31,471 nucleotides of DNA from an uncultured bacterium (GCA_905214615.1 CAJMMX010000022.1:1-31471), one strand, 5' to 3'. Shown: positions 1 through 8,486, numbered from the stretch's first letter. Program-made: numbers and translations. Notes: generated by a model not told the origin, from the letters alone.

Positions 1-731
1 CGCCGCCGTGAGCGCGGCGAACGCGAGCGCGCAGACCGCAAGGCCCGCCAGCGTGAGCACGCCGTCCGCCATGAGCGCCCCGCCGAGCGCCATGTCCGCC
101 GCGAGCGGCTCGCCGCTCGGCAGCACGGGAATGAAGCTCGTGGGGATGACCATGCTCGCCGACGGCGGAAAGAGCTGCGGCAGCGGCATCAGCGACCAGG
201 CGAACCCACCCACGAGCTGCGCGGCGAGCGGGCAGAAGATGCCCGCGAGCATGCCGAGCCGCGCCGTGAGGAAGAGCCCTGCGGGGATCATCCACGCCGC
301 GGTCACCGTGTTGGCGAGCGCGCAGAGGAGCATCGTGAGCGTGCCCGCGGCCGTGAGGCCCTGCGAGGAGAACGCCGATCCCGCGAGGTAGATGCCGAAG
401 ACCACGAGGTTCGAGAGCGTGCAGAGCGCGAGGCACCAGAGCGCCTTGGCCCACCAGGCTCGCCCGAGCGGGAAGCCCAGGCCCAGAAGCCCCCGCATCC
501 GCGTGCGAGCGTCCGCCCGCGCGACGCACGCCACCACGAGCGATAGAGACACGGGCAGGAAGAGCGCGTACCAGTAGTTCCACGCGCTGAAGATCTGCAC
601 GCCCCGGTAGGGCATCGCGCCGAGCAGCGGCATCGGCAGCGCCATGAGCACGGCCAGGCGAACCGGTGCCGCGTGGCGCGACTTCAGGGCCTCGGCGCGC
701 AGGCCCGCGAGCAGGCCGCCTTTCTCACCCG

Positions 732-735
<4 letters not shown>
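1..735 (-). CDS. Lantibiotic-immunity-type ABC transporter permease (MutE/EpiE-like), partial
   Basis: This is an open minus-strand frame of 245 codons that starts with ATG at 735 and runs off the left edge without a stop. The product begins MTGEKGGLLAGLRAEALKSR and then alternates hydrophobic segments with short loops, about six membrane spans, as in ABC-2 type permeases. Its start overlaps the stop of the upstream ATPase gene (ATGA), which implies translational coupling and one transporter. Members of the MutE/EpiE immunity permease family are about 250 residues, so little should be missing. By family, such permeases help expel lantibiotics from the membrane of the producer or a resistant strain. 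No bacteriocin gene is visible, so the substrate is unknown. The region looks richer in G+C than the rest of the window. Confidence 0.75.
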
Positions 736-1460
<725 letters not shown>

Positions 1461-1481
1461 GGGTTTATCCTTTCTCTTCCG

Positions 1482-1514
1482 GGCGCGCGGGCCGATTCAC
1501 CATGCCCGCGCGCC
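1482..1514 (-). repeat. GC-rich 11-bp inverted repeat in the ABC-gene leader
   Basis: Perfect 11-bp arms GGCGCGCGGGC (1482-1492) and GCCCGCGCGCC (1504-1514) flank an 11-base loop. In the minus-strand transcript the hairpin lies about 20-55 bases before the ABC ATPase start. No T-run follows it, so it is not a simple terminator. A 12-codon frame starting with ATG at 1505 (MVNRPARPEEKG) runs through the right half of the stem, and its stop overlaps the end of the ATPase ribosome-binding site. A role in attenuation, mRNA stability or repressor binding is possible but unproven. Confidence 0.5.
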
Positions 1515-1671
1515 TTACCTTTCGGGTTCACCATCCATGGTGGGGCGCGTTTCTAACGAAGCCGTAACGGCCGTTGGGCTCTTTTGGCGCCAACCCTTCT
1601 CGACCCGCACATCATGATTAATTTGCTTAAGGCAACAACTTTCCCGATCGATGTAATCACCGAATCAAAAC

Positions 1672-1728
1672 GTGTACATCAGCCATCAAAGATGCCGAAA
1701 AATGTCATATTTGGAGGCTGATGTACAC
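1672..1728. repeat. 13-bp perfect inverted repeat between divergent genes
   Basis: Arms GTGTACATCAGCC (1672-1684) and GGCTGATGTACAC (1716-1728) are perfect reverse complements around a 31-base A/T-rich centre, which itself holds a short near-palindrome (AAATGTCATATTT, 1700-1712). The element sits in the 396-base gene-free stretch 1461-1856 between the divergent ABC gene and phosphatidyltransferase gene. No T-tract follows either arm, so a terminator is unlikely. It could be an operator with two half-sites or an RNA stem-loop. Apart from this, the leader hairpin and the candidate promoter, I see nothing convincing in the stretch. Confidence 0.6.
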
Positions 1729-1791
1729 AAATGCAGAATCCCGCACAACCCAGTAGCATCCTCCATATGTCTGGACTCTCTATGCATACGC

Positions 1792-1820
1792 TGGATAGAC
1801 ATCGCCGGAACGGGTATAGT
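1792..1820 (+). promoter_or_regulatory. Candidate promoter of the phosphatidyltransferase gene
   Basis: TGGATA (1792-1797) and TATAGT (1815-1820), 17 bases apart, resemble a sigma-70 type -35/-10 pair, each with one or two mismatches. The site lies about 37 bases before the GTG start at 1857, which supports that start over longer readings of the frame. Confidence 0.45.
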
Positions 1821-1856
1821 ATCGAAAGTTTTGTCGTTAACCAGCGGGGGAGTCCT

Positions 1857-2561
1857 GTGGGCATCAAAAAGAAGATCAAAAAGGAGCTTATCGGCACTTC
1901 CGATTACCCGTCGAATAAGATCTTTACGATCTCCAATTTCATCACCTTTACGCGCCTGATCCTCACCCTGGTATTTCTGTACCTGTTTGTGACGGATAAC
2001 AACCGCGTCATCGCCATCGTTATCTACGCCGTTGCCGCCTCTACCGACTGGATGGACGGTCAGATCGCCCGCATGACCAAGACGGTCTCGTGGCTCGGCA
2101 AGGTCATGGATCCCATCTGCGACCGTGCGCTGCTGTTCACCGGCGTACTTGGGCTGGTGGTCCGCGGAGAGCTGCCCATCTGGGTCTGCGTGCTCATTAT
2201 TGGCCGCGACATCTATCTGGGCATCGGCACGCTTATCGTGCGTCATTATCACCGTCGCCCCATCGATGTCGTCTTTCCCGGAAAGATTGCCACTGCACTG
2301 CTCATGACCGGCTTCTCGCTCATGCTGCTCGGGTTCCCCGTTATTGACGGCCTGCATCTTTTACCTTCAACCCTTACGGCCTTCCCGGGCCTCAACGGAA
2401 GCTCGGTGCCCCTCGGCATCTTCTTTGTGTACGGCGGCGTGATCTTCTCCATGCTCACGGCTGTCATCTATTCCATTAAGGGCGGAGTGGCCATTAAACA
2501 GGCTCTCGCGCATCCCGAGGACGAGGACATCGACTTTCTGAACCCTGAAATCGAAGACTGA
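1857..2561 (+). CDS. CDP-alcohol phosphatidyltransferase (PgsA/cardiolipin synthase-like)
   Basis: An integral membrane enzyme of 234 residues that should join a CDP-diacylglycerol head to an alcohol such as glycerol-3-phosphate or phosphatidylglycerol. The diagnostic motif D-x2-D-G-x2-A-R-x8-G-x3-D-x3-D is complete at residues 64-89 (DWMDGQIAR ... GKVMDPICD), so it should be active. Several hydrophobic spans surround it. I chose the GTG at 1857, preceded by GGGGGAG, instead of an in-frame ATG at 1731; the extra 42 residues lack any domain and would cover the candidate promoter. A second, more canonical pgsA lies at 22.8-23.4 kb, so this paralogue may make cardiolipin or another head group. 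Gene order with the next two genes resembles mycobacterial pgsA2 - garA - Rv1828. Confidence 0.85.
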   Translation: MGIKKKIKKELIGTSDYPSNKIFTISNFITFTRLILTLVFLYLFVTDNNRVIAIVIYAVAASTDWMDGQIARMTKTVSWLGKVMDPICDRALLFTGVLGLVVRGELPIWVCVLIIGRDIYLGIGTLIVRHYHRRPIDVVFPGKIATALLMTGFSLMLLGFPVIDGLHLLPSTLTAFPGLNGSSVPLGIFFVYGGVIFSMLTAVIYSIKGGVAIKQALAHPEDEDIDFLNPEIED

Positions 2562-2627
2562 TTCGTTGGGGTATGATTACGTACGGTTCATTATTTGCGG
2601 CACGTCCGCGATAAGTTAGGGGTTGTC

Positions 2628-3062
2628 ATGGACAACATGGTTAACAATATGCCTCAGAATGATAAGACTGCTGACGCTACCTGCGTATTCCGCGTGCCTT
2701 CAAGCGACGTCACCGTTCCCGACCTCATGGCCAACGTGCGCATCACCGCACCCGTTCTGTCCATCGTCAAGGGTCCGCAGACTGGTGCCGCCTTTGAGCT
2801 CGAGGACGACGTGACCACCATCGGCCGCGATCCTGCGAACGGCATCTTCCTCAATGACATGACCGTTTCGCGTAGCCACGCGCGCATTATTCGCGAGGGC
2901 CTCGGCGCTCGCATTGAGGACCTGGGCTCGCTCAATGGCACCTGGGTCGACGGCGCCATTGTCAACGCGGCCCCGCTGCACGATGGTTCTTCCGTCCAGA
3001 TCGGTACGTTTACGCTCATCTACCACGAGAGCACGCCGGAGCGCATCGAAACCGGTGAGTAG
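2628..3062 (+). CDS. GarA/OdhI-like FHA-domain protein
   Basis: A 144-residue cytoplasmic protein with a disordered N-terminus and one FHA domain (about residues 45-135). The phosphothreonine-binding core is visible: GRDPAN, SRSHA and LNGTWVDG. Near the N-terminus, residues 17-22 read ATCVFR, matching the TxVFR core around the kinase-target threonine of mycobacterial GarA. In that family the phosphorylated threonine folds onto the FHA domain and switches control of 2-oxoglutarate and glutamate metabolism. That T18 plays this part here is inference. The start is ATG 2628, with AGGGG five bases before it. The MerR gene begins three bases after the stop, as in the garA - Rv1828 pair. Confidence 0.85.
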   Translation: MDNMVNNMPQNDKTADATCVFRVPSSDVTVPDLMANVRITAPVLSIVKGPQTGAAFELEDDVTTIGRDPANGIFLNDMTVSRSHARIIREGLGARIEDLGSLNGTWVDGAIVNAAPLHDGSSVQIGTFTLIYHESTPERIETGE

Positions 3063-3065
3063 GGC

Positions 3066-3950
3066 ATGGCCGAACGCAACTATCTGAGTATCGGCCAAGT
3101 CGTCAATCTACTTCGAGGCGCATACCCCGATCTATCGAACTCAAAAATAAGATTTCTAGAAGATGAGGGGCTCATCACCCCTCATCGAACGCCTAAGGGG
3201 TATCGCCAGTACTCCAAGGAAGACGTTGACCGTCTCGAGGTCATCCTGCACCTGCAGAAGACCCGCTACATGCCGCTCAACGTCATTAAGCAGCGCTTGG
3301 AAAACGCAACGGACCTGTCCACTTTGGCTTACGAGGTGGGTCTTCTGTCCGATGTTCCGCTTAAGACGGAGCCCAAGGAGACCAAGCAAAAGCTGCACCC
3401 CATCGAGACGATCCCCGACATGCTCGGTGTTGAGATTTCGTTTATCCGCTCCCTTGCCGAGAACGATCTTATCCGCATCATCAAGAGCCCGCAGAACCGA
3501 GAGCTCGTCGATGGCAGAGATTTCCCGATTATCCGCTACTGCTCGGAGCTGTCGCGCTTCCACATTGAGCCGCGCAACCTGCGTCAGTACGTATCGTCGG
3601 CAAACCGCGAGTCTTCGATGTTTGAGCAGGTTCTCGTGAGCATGCTCGGCATGGATACCTCTGATGATGAGCGCGACGCCAAGCTCGAGCGCGCTTTTAA
3701 GAAGCTGCACGACCTCACCGAGGGTGTGCATACCGCGCTCCTTAAGAACCGTGTCTTTGAGTCGCTCAACGCCGTGGTCGAGGACGCCGACATTGATGCA
3801 CTCGATGAGGAGATTGCACGTTCCGAATCCACCAAGGCTAAAAGCGATGGGGCAAGCGTCCCCGCGGTTGCCGCGCACGAGGAGTCGCTCGTGCAACCGT
3901 CCAAGGTCGTCGTCCCCTCGCATAACCCGTCTGCTAACACGGGTAAATAA
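3066..3950 (+). CDS. MerR-family transcriptional regulator (Rv1828-like)
   Basis: A 294-residue regulator. Residues 6-75 form a MerR winged helix-turn-helix (YLSIGQVVNLL ... IRFLEDEGLI ... GYRQYSKEDVDRL). The middle part (about 105-235) resembles the second domain of the actinobacterial Rv1828 group, and the last 50 residues are low-complexity and probably disordered. No metal-binding cysteine cluster of classical MerR sensors is present. It follows the FHA gene after only three bases, so the two are co-transcribed. The pairing with a GarA-like protein is conserved in mycobacteria, but the effector and targets here cannot be read from sequence. Confidence 0.85.
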   Translation: MAERNYLSIGQVVNLLRGAYPDLSNSKIRFLEDEGLITPHRTPKGYRQYSKEDVDRLEVILHLQKTRYMPLNVIKQRLENATDLSTLAYEVGLLSDVPLKTEPKETKQKLHPIETIPDMLGVEISFIRSLAENDLIRIIKSPQNRELVDGRDFPIIRYCSELSRFHIEPRNLRQYVSSANRESSMFEQVLVSMLGMDTSDDERDAKLERAFKKLHDLTEGVHTALLKNRVFESLNAVVEDADIDALDEEIARSESTKAKSDGASVPAVAAHEESLVQPSKVVVPSHNPSANTGK

Positions 3951-3986
3951 TCGCCGTCCACCCGGCAATCCATGAAAGGTCACGCC

Positions 3987-4517
3987 ATGTACGACTTCGA
4001 ATCTCATATCGTCGATATCCCCGACTATCCCGAGCCCGGAGTCGTCTTTAAGGACATCACACCGCTCTTTGGCAATCCCGAGGCCCTGAGGGCCATGGTG
4101 GATGCCCTTGCCGAGCATTTTGCCGATATGGGCATTACCAAGGTCGTAGGACCCGAGGCCCGCGGCTTTATGGTCGGTGTGCCCGTGGCCGTCGCCCTAG
4201 GTGCCGGCTTTGTACCCGCACGTAAGCCCGGCAAACTGCCGCGCAAGACGATAAGCGAGAGCTACGAGCTCGAGTATGGAACGGATTCTATCGAGATTCA
4301 CGCCGATGCCATCAGCTCTAAAGATACCGTGTTGATTCTGGACGACTTGGTCGCGACGGGCGGAACCGTCGAGGCAACAGGTAAACTGGTGCGTGATATG
4401 GGCGCAAAGCTTGTGGGCTACGGTTGTATCCTTGAGCTTGCGTTTCTCAACCCGCGCAAGAAGCTCACGCCGACTGACGACGATGTTGAGCTCTTTAGCC
4501 TGGTGACGGTGGACTAG
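3987..4517 (+). CDS. apt: Adenine phosphoribosyltransferase
   Basis: Converts adenine and PRPP to AMP plus pyrophosphate in purine salvage. The type I phosphoribosyltransferase PRPP loop is clear (VLILDDLVATGGT, about residues 113-125), as are FKDITPLF near the N-terminus and GPEARGF in the middle. The product is 176 residues, the usual size. ATG 3987 is preferred over ATG 3972 because AAAGG lies seven bases before it and the shorter protein begins like other Apt proteins. It follows the MerR gene by 36 bases and precedes the NlpC/P60 gene by 32, so it probably shares their transcript. Confidence 0.95.
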   Translation: MYDFESHIVDIPDYPEPGVVFKDITPLFGNPEALRAMVDALAEHFADMGITKVVGPEARGFMVGVPVAVALGAGFVPARKPGKLPRKTISESYELEYGTDSIEIHADAISSKDTVLILDDLVATGGTVEATGKLVRDMGAKLVGYGCILELAFLNPRKKLTPTDDDVELFSLVTVD

Positions 4518-4549
4518 CCGTTACCCTTAGTTACTGGAAAGGAAGCTAC

Positions 4550-5677
4550 ATGCGCACAGCAAACACGCACAGAAACATGGCACGCTGCGCTGCTACGGCA
4601 ACCCTCGCTTGTGTTTTGGGCCTGGGCCTCGTGGCTCCGGCCTACGCCGATACCGCATCCGACCTTGCCGCTGCTCGTACTAAACTCGAGCAGATCGGCA
4701 CGCAAACCCAGCAAATTCACGATGAACTCTCCGCACAGACGCAGGAGCTTGATCAGACTGCAGGCGAGATTACGCAAAAGCAGCAAGAGATCGCCGAAGG
4801 CCAGGCAAAGCTTTCGAGCTACGTTGCCGGTGAGTACAAGACCGGCGGCCTGAGTCTCCTTCAGGTCCTGACGGGTGTCGACGATCTGGGCGATATGCTC
4901 AACCGTCTGTTCTACTACGGCAAGGTGTCCGACAAGCAGGCCCAGACCATTCAAGAGGTCAAGGAGCTTAAGCAGCAGCTCACCGATAAGCAGGCCGAGC
5001 AGGAGAAGAACGTCGCCGCCACGCAAAAGAAGGTCGACGAGCTTAACGCTCAGCAGGCTGAAGCCCAGAACGTCGTAAATTCCTTGGATTCGCAGCTGCA
5101 GGCCGAGCTTGCCGCAGAGGCCGAGGCCAACGCCGCGCTGCAGGCGGGCATTAACGCCAGCACTGCCGAGAAGGCCACGGTGAGCAACGAGACTGCCGGT
5201 ACGACCGAGAACACCAACAACGGTGGTCAGACCAGCAATAACAACAACCAGGGCGGCAACACTCCGGCTCCATCGCCGACACCTGCTCCGACGCCGCAGC
5301 CCTCCATGCCTGCTCCGGCTCCGACGCCTTCTGCTCCGAGCCAGTCCGTCGATGGCGGTTCTGTTGTCTCGCGTGCATACAGCAAGCTCGGCTATGCGTA
5401 TTCTTGGGGCGGCATTGGACCGAACAGCTTTGACTGCTCCGGTTTTGTAAGCTATTGCCTCACGGGACGCTACTGCCGTCTGGGCACCACGGTCGACTTC
5501 ATGGGTTGGACCCGTGTGTCCGATCCGCAACCCGGCGATGTTGTGGTTAACTCCTACCATACCGGCATTTATATCGGTAATGGTCAGATGATCCATGCTT
5601 CCGACTACAAAACGGGCGTCATCATCAGCTCCGTTGCCGCCGGCATGAACAACAACTATATCTTCGTGCGCTACTAA
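4550..5677 (+). CDS. Secreted NlpC/P60 peptidoglycan endopeptidase with coiled coil
   Basis: A 375-residue exported protein. Residues 1-33 form a signal peptide ending AYA before D34. Residues 34-190 are a long coiled coil of alternating Q/E/K/A stretches, like the regulatory coiled coils of actinobacterial RipA-type hydrolases. Residues 195-265 are an Asn/Gly then Pro/Ala/Ser-rich linker. Residues 268-375 are an NlpC/P60 domain with catalytic C296 (FDCSGF), H337 (SYHTGI) and H349 (MIHASD). It should cut peptide stems of peptidoglycan during growth or cell separation. The start has a good site (AAAGGA) and the gene ends in a clear terminator. Confidence 0.92.
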   Translation: MRTANTHRNMARCAATATLACVLGLGLVAPAYADTASDLAAARTKLEQIGTQTQQIHDELSAQTQELDQTAGEITQKQQEIAEGQAKLSSYVAGEYKTGGLSLLQVLTGVDDLGDMLNRLFYYGKVSDKQAQTIQEVKELKQQLTDKQAEQEKNVAATQKKVDELNAQQAEAQNVVNSLDSQLQAELAAEAEANAALQAGINASTAEKATVSNETAGTTENTNNGGQTSNNNNQGGNTPAPSPTPAPTPQPSMPAPAPTPSAPSQSVDGGSVVSRAYSKLGYAYSWGGIGPNSFDCSGFVSYCLTGRYCRLGTTVDFMGWTRVSDPQPGDVVVNSYHTGIYIGNGQMIHASDYKTGVIISSVAAGMNNNYIFVRY

Positions 5678-5703
5678 GTCATCTTACACAGCGTGTGAAT
5701 GTG

Positions 5704-5739
5704 GACCTCGTGGCTTAAAGTCGCGAGGTCTATTCTTTT
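5704..5739 (+). terminator. Rho-independent terminator after the NlpC/P60 gene
   Basis: GACCTCG (5704-5710) pairs with CGAGGTC (5724-5730) and is followed by the T-rich TATTCTTTT. It lies 26 bases after the peptidase stop and closes the plus-strand run that starts at 1857. Confidence 0.75.
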
Positions 5740-5750
5740 GTCTCTAATCT

Positions 5751-5789
5751 TGTACGGCTATCTAGTATTCAAAACTAGATAGCCGTACA
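5751..5789. promoter_or_regulatory. Large palindromic operator upstream of degV
   Basis: Perfect 16-bp arms TGTACGGCTATCTAGT (5751-5766) and its reverse complement (5774-5789) flank a 7-base centre. The right arm covers the -35 region of the degV promoter, where a repressor would block polymerase. No T-tract follows, so it is not a terminator. The inner 29 bases (5756-5784) recur, inverted, in the promoter of the DUF1836 regulator gene (7430-7458) with 25 of 29 identical, including CAAAACTAGATA. This makes the DUF1836 protein the obvious candidate ligand. Confidence 0.75.
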
Positions 5790-5813
5790 TTCGGTTTGCA
5801 AGATGGCTATAAT
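5784..5813 (+). promoter_or_regulatory. degV promoter
   Basis: A perfect TATAAT -10 lies at 5808-5813, about 30 bases before the degV start. The -35 position (around 5784-5789, CGTACA) is poor and falls inside the palindrome's right arm. A weak -35 under an operator fits regulated transcription. Confidence 0.6.
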
Positions 5814-5842
5814 TGTTGAGGAACAATTAGAAAGGACCCTCT

Positions 5843-6709
5843 ATGAGCTGGGCACTTATCTCCGATTCAAGCTGCAACCTCCGCGATTGGCAACCGACCG
5901 CGCCCCATACCACCTTTGCATTTGCGCCCCTCAAAATTCGAGTGGGGGAGCGTGAATTCGTCGATGACCTTTCGCTCGATGTACATGAGCTCAACTGCGC
6001 TGTTCAGGCGGAGACGAACGCTTCTTCGAGCGCTTGTCCCAGCGTAGGGGAGTGGGTCGAGCTTTTCAAATTGGCAGACAAGACCATCTGCATGCCAATC
6101 TCTGAGGGCGTGTCGGGCAGCTACAATGCGGCAGCTACGGCTCGCGATATGGTTCTTGCCGAGGAACCGGACCGCAATATTCATCTTGTCAATTCACGCG
6201 CAGCTGGCGGCAAAATGGATCTCATTTTCTTGCTGTTCGACCGCTATCTTGCAAGCAATCCGGATGTCTCATTCGAGGACGCTTGCGCATACTTCGATAG
6301 CCTTGAACAGAACAGCAAAATCCTCTTCAGTTTGTGCAATTACGAAAACCTCGCCAAAGCCGGACGTATCCCTAAGGCAGCCGGCGTCATTGCCAACAAG
6401 CTCAATATCCGCATTTTGGGCACGGCGAGCGAGGCCGGTAAAATCGAACTCGTCGGGCACACGCGTGGCGAAAAGAAGATGCTCAACAAGATCATCGACA
6501 CCATGGAAGCCGAGGGTTTTACGGGCGGCGAGGTCATCATCGATCACGTTGAGAACGAAGCTGGAGCCCAGGCGCTTACTGACCGCATAGTCGAGCATTG
6601 GCCCGGCTCCAAGACCATCATCATGCCCTGCAACGGCCTGGATTCCTATTACGCCGAGATGCACGGCCTCATCATCGGCTACGGCATGGGCGTAGCTTCG
6701 GGCAAATAA
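5843..6709 (+). CDS. DegV family fatty-acid-binding protein (FakB-like)
   Basis: A 288-residue DegV-fold protein. Family signatures are the N-terminal SDSSC, the serine-rich ASSSACPS loop (residues 61-68) in the place of the TSQP motif, and ISEGVSGSYN. DegV/FakB proteins hold one fatty acid and present it to a FakA-type kinase for phosphorylation and use in phospholipid synthesis; no kinase gene lies in this window. The start has AAAGGA six bases before ATG. It stands alone between a palindromic operator upstream and a bidirectional terminator shared with the convergent DUF1836 gene. The bound lipid cannot be told from sequence. Confidence 0.9.
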   Translation: MSWALISDSSCNLRDWQPTAPHTTFAFAPLKIRVGEREFVDDLSLDVHELNCAVQAETNASSSACPSVGEWVELFKLADKTICMPISEGVSGSYNAAATARDMVLAEEPDRNIHLVNSRAAGGKMDLIFLLFDRYLASNPDVSFEDACAYFDSLEQNSKILFSLCNYENLAKAGRIPKAAGVIANKLNIRILGTASEAGKIELVGHTRGEKKMLNKIIDTMEAEGFTGGEVIIDHVENEAGAQALTDRIVEHWPGSKTIIMPCNGLDSYYAEMHGLIIGYGMGVASGK

Positions 6710-6728
6710 AGTCCAACCAAGCAAAAAT

Positions 6729-6770
6729 ACGGGCGGGACAAAGCGACAGATGGCTCTTTGTCCCGCCCGT
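6729..6770. terminator. Bidirectional terminator between degV and the DUF1836 gene
   Basis: A perfect 15-bp stem, 6729-6743 with 6756-6770 (core GGGCGGGACAAAG), encloses a 12-base loop. TTTTAT follows on the plus strand and, read on the minus strand, T-rich sequence follows as well (AAAAATAC at 6723-6730 on plus). It serves both convergent genes. Confidence 0.9.
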
Positions 6771-6782
6771 TTTATACGTCGG

Positions 6783-7394
6783 CTAGCTATTAAACCCATT
6801 AAACTTTAGATAGCTCATCAGGTACGCCTTCGAAACGAAGGATGAAACCGCACTGCGCACAAGCAGCGACTCACGCGTTACCTGATGCGCCGTATCGGGA
6901 ACCGGCGTCTGCTCGACGGAAAACGCCGAACGAATCGATGCCTCGAGCTGATCAACCACATAGTCGAAGGCCGTCGGGGCATCGTAGCTCAATCGCTGAA
7001 TGTTAAAGAGTGCCTGCACCGCAGCAATAGGTAGCACCTGCTTAAAGATGCAAATAGCGATCAGACGGGCAATCTGCTCGCGGCCATATTGCTTTTTGAC
7101 CGGAGCAGGCACCAGGCCGACCTTCACGTAGTTATTGATCATCGATGGCGTAATGACGGGCTGCTCAACGCAAATGGACAGCGGCTCCATCCACAGCGCA
7201 ACATACTCAATAACCTGGTCGCGATAGAGCGTCACATTGGGCAACTGGTCATAGCGCGGCAGACTCAACGTATTGAGTTTGCGCACGATTTCGGACTGAA
7301 TAAATGCATCGGGCAGCACAGTGGGCTGAATATCCTCAGGCTTAATACTGACCGACGAATCGGACATCGGAATAACGTGTTTAACGTGGTTCAT
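6783..7394 (-). CDS. DUF1836 domain transcriptional regulator
   Basis: A 203-residue protein. Residues 20-150 match the DUF1836 family style: PRYDQLPNVTLYRDQVIEYV, then a MerR-like recognition part (ITPSMINNYVKVGLVPAP) and GREQIARLIAICIFKQVL. These proteins are predicted DNA-binding regulators with few experimental descriptions. ATG 7394 is chosen because GGAGG stands six bases before it; the longer frame to 7493 would run across the promoter. Its promoter carries a near-copy of the degV operator, suggesting that it represses itself and degV. It converges on degV and shares its terminator. Its signal is unknown; given DegV's role, a fatty acid or acyl-CoA is a guess. Confidence 0.8.
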   Translation of the reverse strand: MNHVKHVIPMSDSSVSIKPEDIQPTVLPDAFIQSEIVRKLNTLSLPRYDQLPNVTLYRDQVIEYVALWMEPLSICVEQPVITPSMINNYVKVGLVPAPVKKQYGREQIARLIAICIFKQVLPIAAVQALFNIQRLSYDAPTAFDYVVDQLEASIRSAFSVEQTPVPDTAHQVTRESLLVRSAVSSFVSKAYLMSYLKFNGFNS

Positions 7395-7418
7395 AAAGGT
7401 CCTCCGTTCATTTTCTAT

Positions 7419-7458
7419 ATTGTATTCTAGGTTATCTAGTTTTGCATACCACATAGCC
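7419..7458 (-). promoter_or_regulatory. DUF1836 gene promoter with a copy of the degV operator
   Basis: On the minus strand a -10 like TACAAT (7419-7424) precedes the gene by 25 bases. The operator-like element 7430-7458 covers the spacer and -35 region. Read on the minus strand it matches 5756-5784 at 25 of 29 positions, including an unbroken CAAAACTAGATA. The second arm is more diverged here, so this site is a weaker palindrome than the degV site. Confidence 0.65.
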
Positions 7459-7461
7459 GGC

Positions 7462-7502
7462 AAGAAAATTGGCGGGAAAGTGCACTGATGCATCGTCCCG
7501 CC
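7462..7502 (-). terminator. Terminator of trxB
   Basis: GGCGGGA (7471-7477) pairs with TCCCGCC (7496-7502). Read on the minus strand the stem is followed by AATTTTCTT. It lies 45 bases after the trxB stop and isolates trxB from the DUF1836 gene downstream. Confidence 0.65.
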
Positions 7503-7547
7503 ATATAGTTAATTGATAGCAACCTTACATAAGATATATTATCGTAC

Positions 7548-8486
7548 TTATCCACGGAGAAACGCGTATGCGCTCGTTGCCGCTATGGCTCCGTCCGAAA
7601 CAGCGGTCACAACCTGGCGTAAACGTTTGGAACGGATGTCGCCAGCGGCAAATAGACCTGGCGTGCGGGTCGCCATGGATTCATCAGTCAGAATGCCGCC
7701 ATCAGGCGCCAGATCGACTAGATGCTCAACAAGCTCGGTATGGGGCTGCGTTCCGGTAAAAACAAAGATGCCAAACGAGCCGGGCTCAAATGACTCGGTA
7801 TGAGTCTCGCCGGATGCATTGTCCTTAAAGGTAATCGTCGTTGGCATGGCTTCGCCCGATAGCTCCACAATACTAGTTTGGTACCTAACTGTAATATTGT
7901 CCTTTGCGAGTACTTTCTGAACAACACCATCGGGCGCACGGAACTGGTCGCGGCGCAGCACGATGGTCACACTGCTGGCAATGTCGGACAGGAACAGCGC
8001 CTCCTCGCATGCCGAATTGCCGCCTCCGATAACAAAGACCCGCTTGCCACGGAAGAACATGCCGTCACACGTCGCGCAATACGAAACGCCACGACCGCGA
8101 TACGTATCCTCGCCTGCGAAACCTGCCGGACGCGGCGTGGCACCCATGCAAGCGATAACGCTCGAGGCCAGCGTATCGCCCATATCGTGATGCACCGTAA
8201 ACAACGCTGCATCGGCATCGTAATCGATACCCGTAACCATGCTCCATGTAACCTGTGCTCCCAGGCCCTCTGCATGCTGCTGAAAACACTCGCCGAGTTC
8301 GGCGCCACTCAGGAGCGGGAAACCCGGATAGTTCTCGACCTCATTGGTTGTGGCGATCTGCCCTCCCGACATGCCCTGCTCAATCACGGTCGTCGTCAGG
8401 TTGGCACGCGCAGCATAAATGGCGGCAGCATAGCCCGCGGGGCCGCCACCGATAATCGCAACATCGATCGGCTTATCGGTAGTCAT
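7548..8486 (-). CDS. trxB: Thioredoxin reductase (NADPH)
   Basis: A 312-residue flavoprotein that passes electrons from NADPH through FAD to thioredoxin. It shows the N-terminal FAD fold (GGGPAGYAAAIYAARA, residues 13-28), the redox pair C137-x-x-C140 in CATCDG, the NADPH-binding GGGNSACEEA (154-163) and the C-terminal FAD motif AGDIRSKRLRQ. Length is normal for the low-molecular-weight bacterial enzyme. ATG 8486 is chosen for the AAAGGA before it. It is monocistronic, divergent from the glycosyltransferase gene, with 118 bases between the two starts holding both promoters. Confidence 0.95.
   Translation of the reverse strand: MTTDKPIDVAIIGGGPAGYAAAIYAARANLTTTVIEQGMSGGQIATTNEVENYPGFPLLSGAELGECFQQHAEGLGAQVTWSMVTGIDYDADAALFTVHHDMGDTLASSVIACMGATPRPAGFAGEDTYRGRGVSYCATCDGMFFRGKRVFVIGGGNSACEEALFLSDIASSVTIVLRRDQFRAPDGVVQKVLAKDNITVRYQTSIVELSGEAMPTTITFKDNASGETHTESFEPGSFGIFVFTGTQPHTELVEHLVDLAPDGGILTDESMATRTPGLFAAGDIRSKRLRQVVTAVSDGAIAATSAYAFLRG

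Noticed and set aside
1584..1593. Palindrome TTGGCGCCAA as an operator
   Set aside because: A 10-bp palindrome built around a common GC-rich hexamer is expected by chance, and nothing else marks it.
1731..1856. A 42-residue N-terminal extension of the phosphatidyltransferase
   Set aside because: It has no homology-like content, no ribosome site at ATG 1731, and it would cover a plausible promoter. GTG 1857 with GGGGGAG is better.
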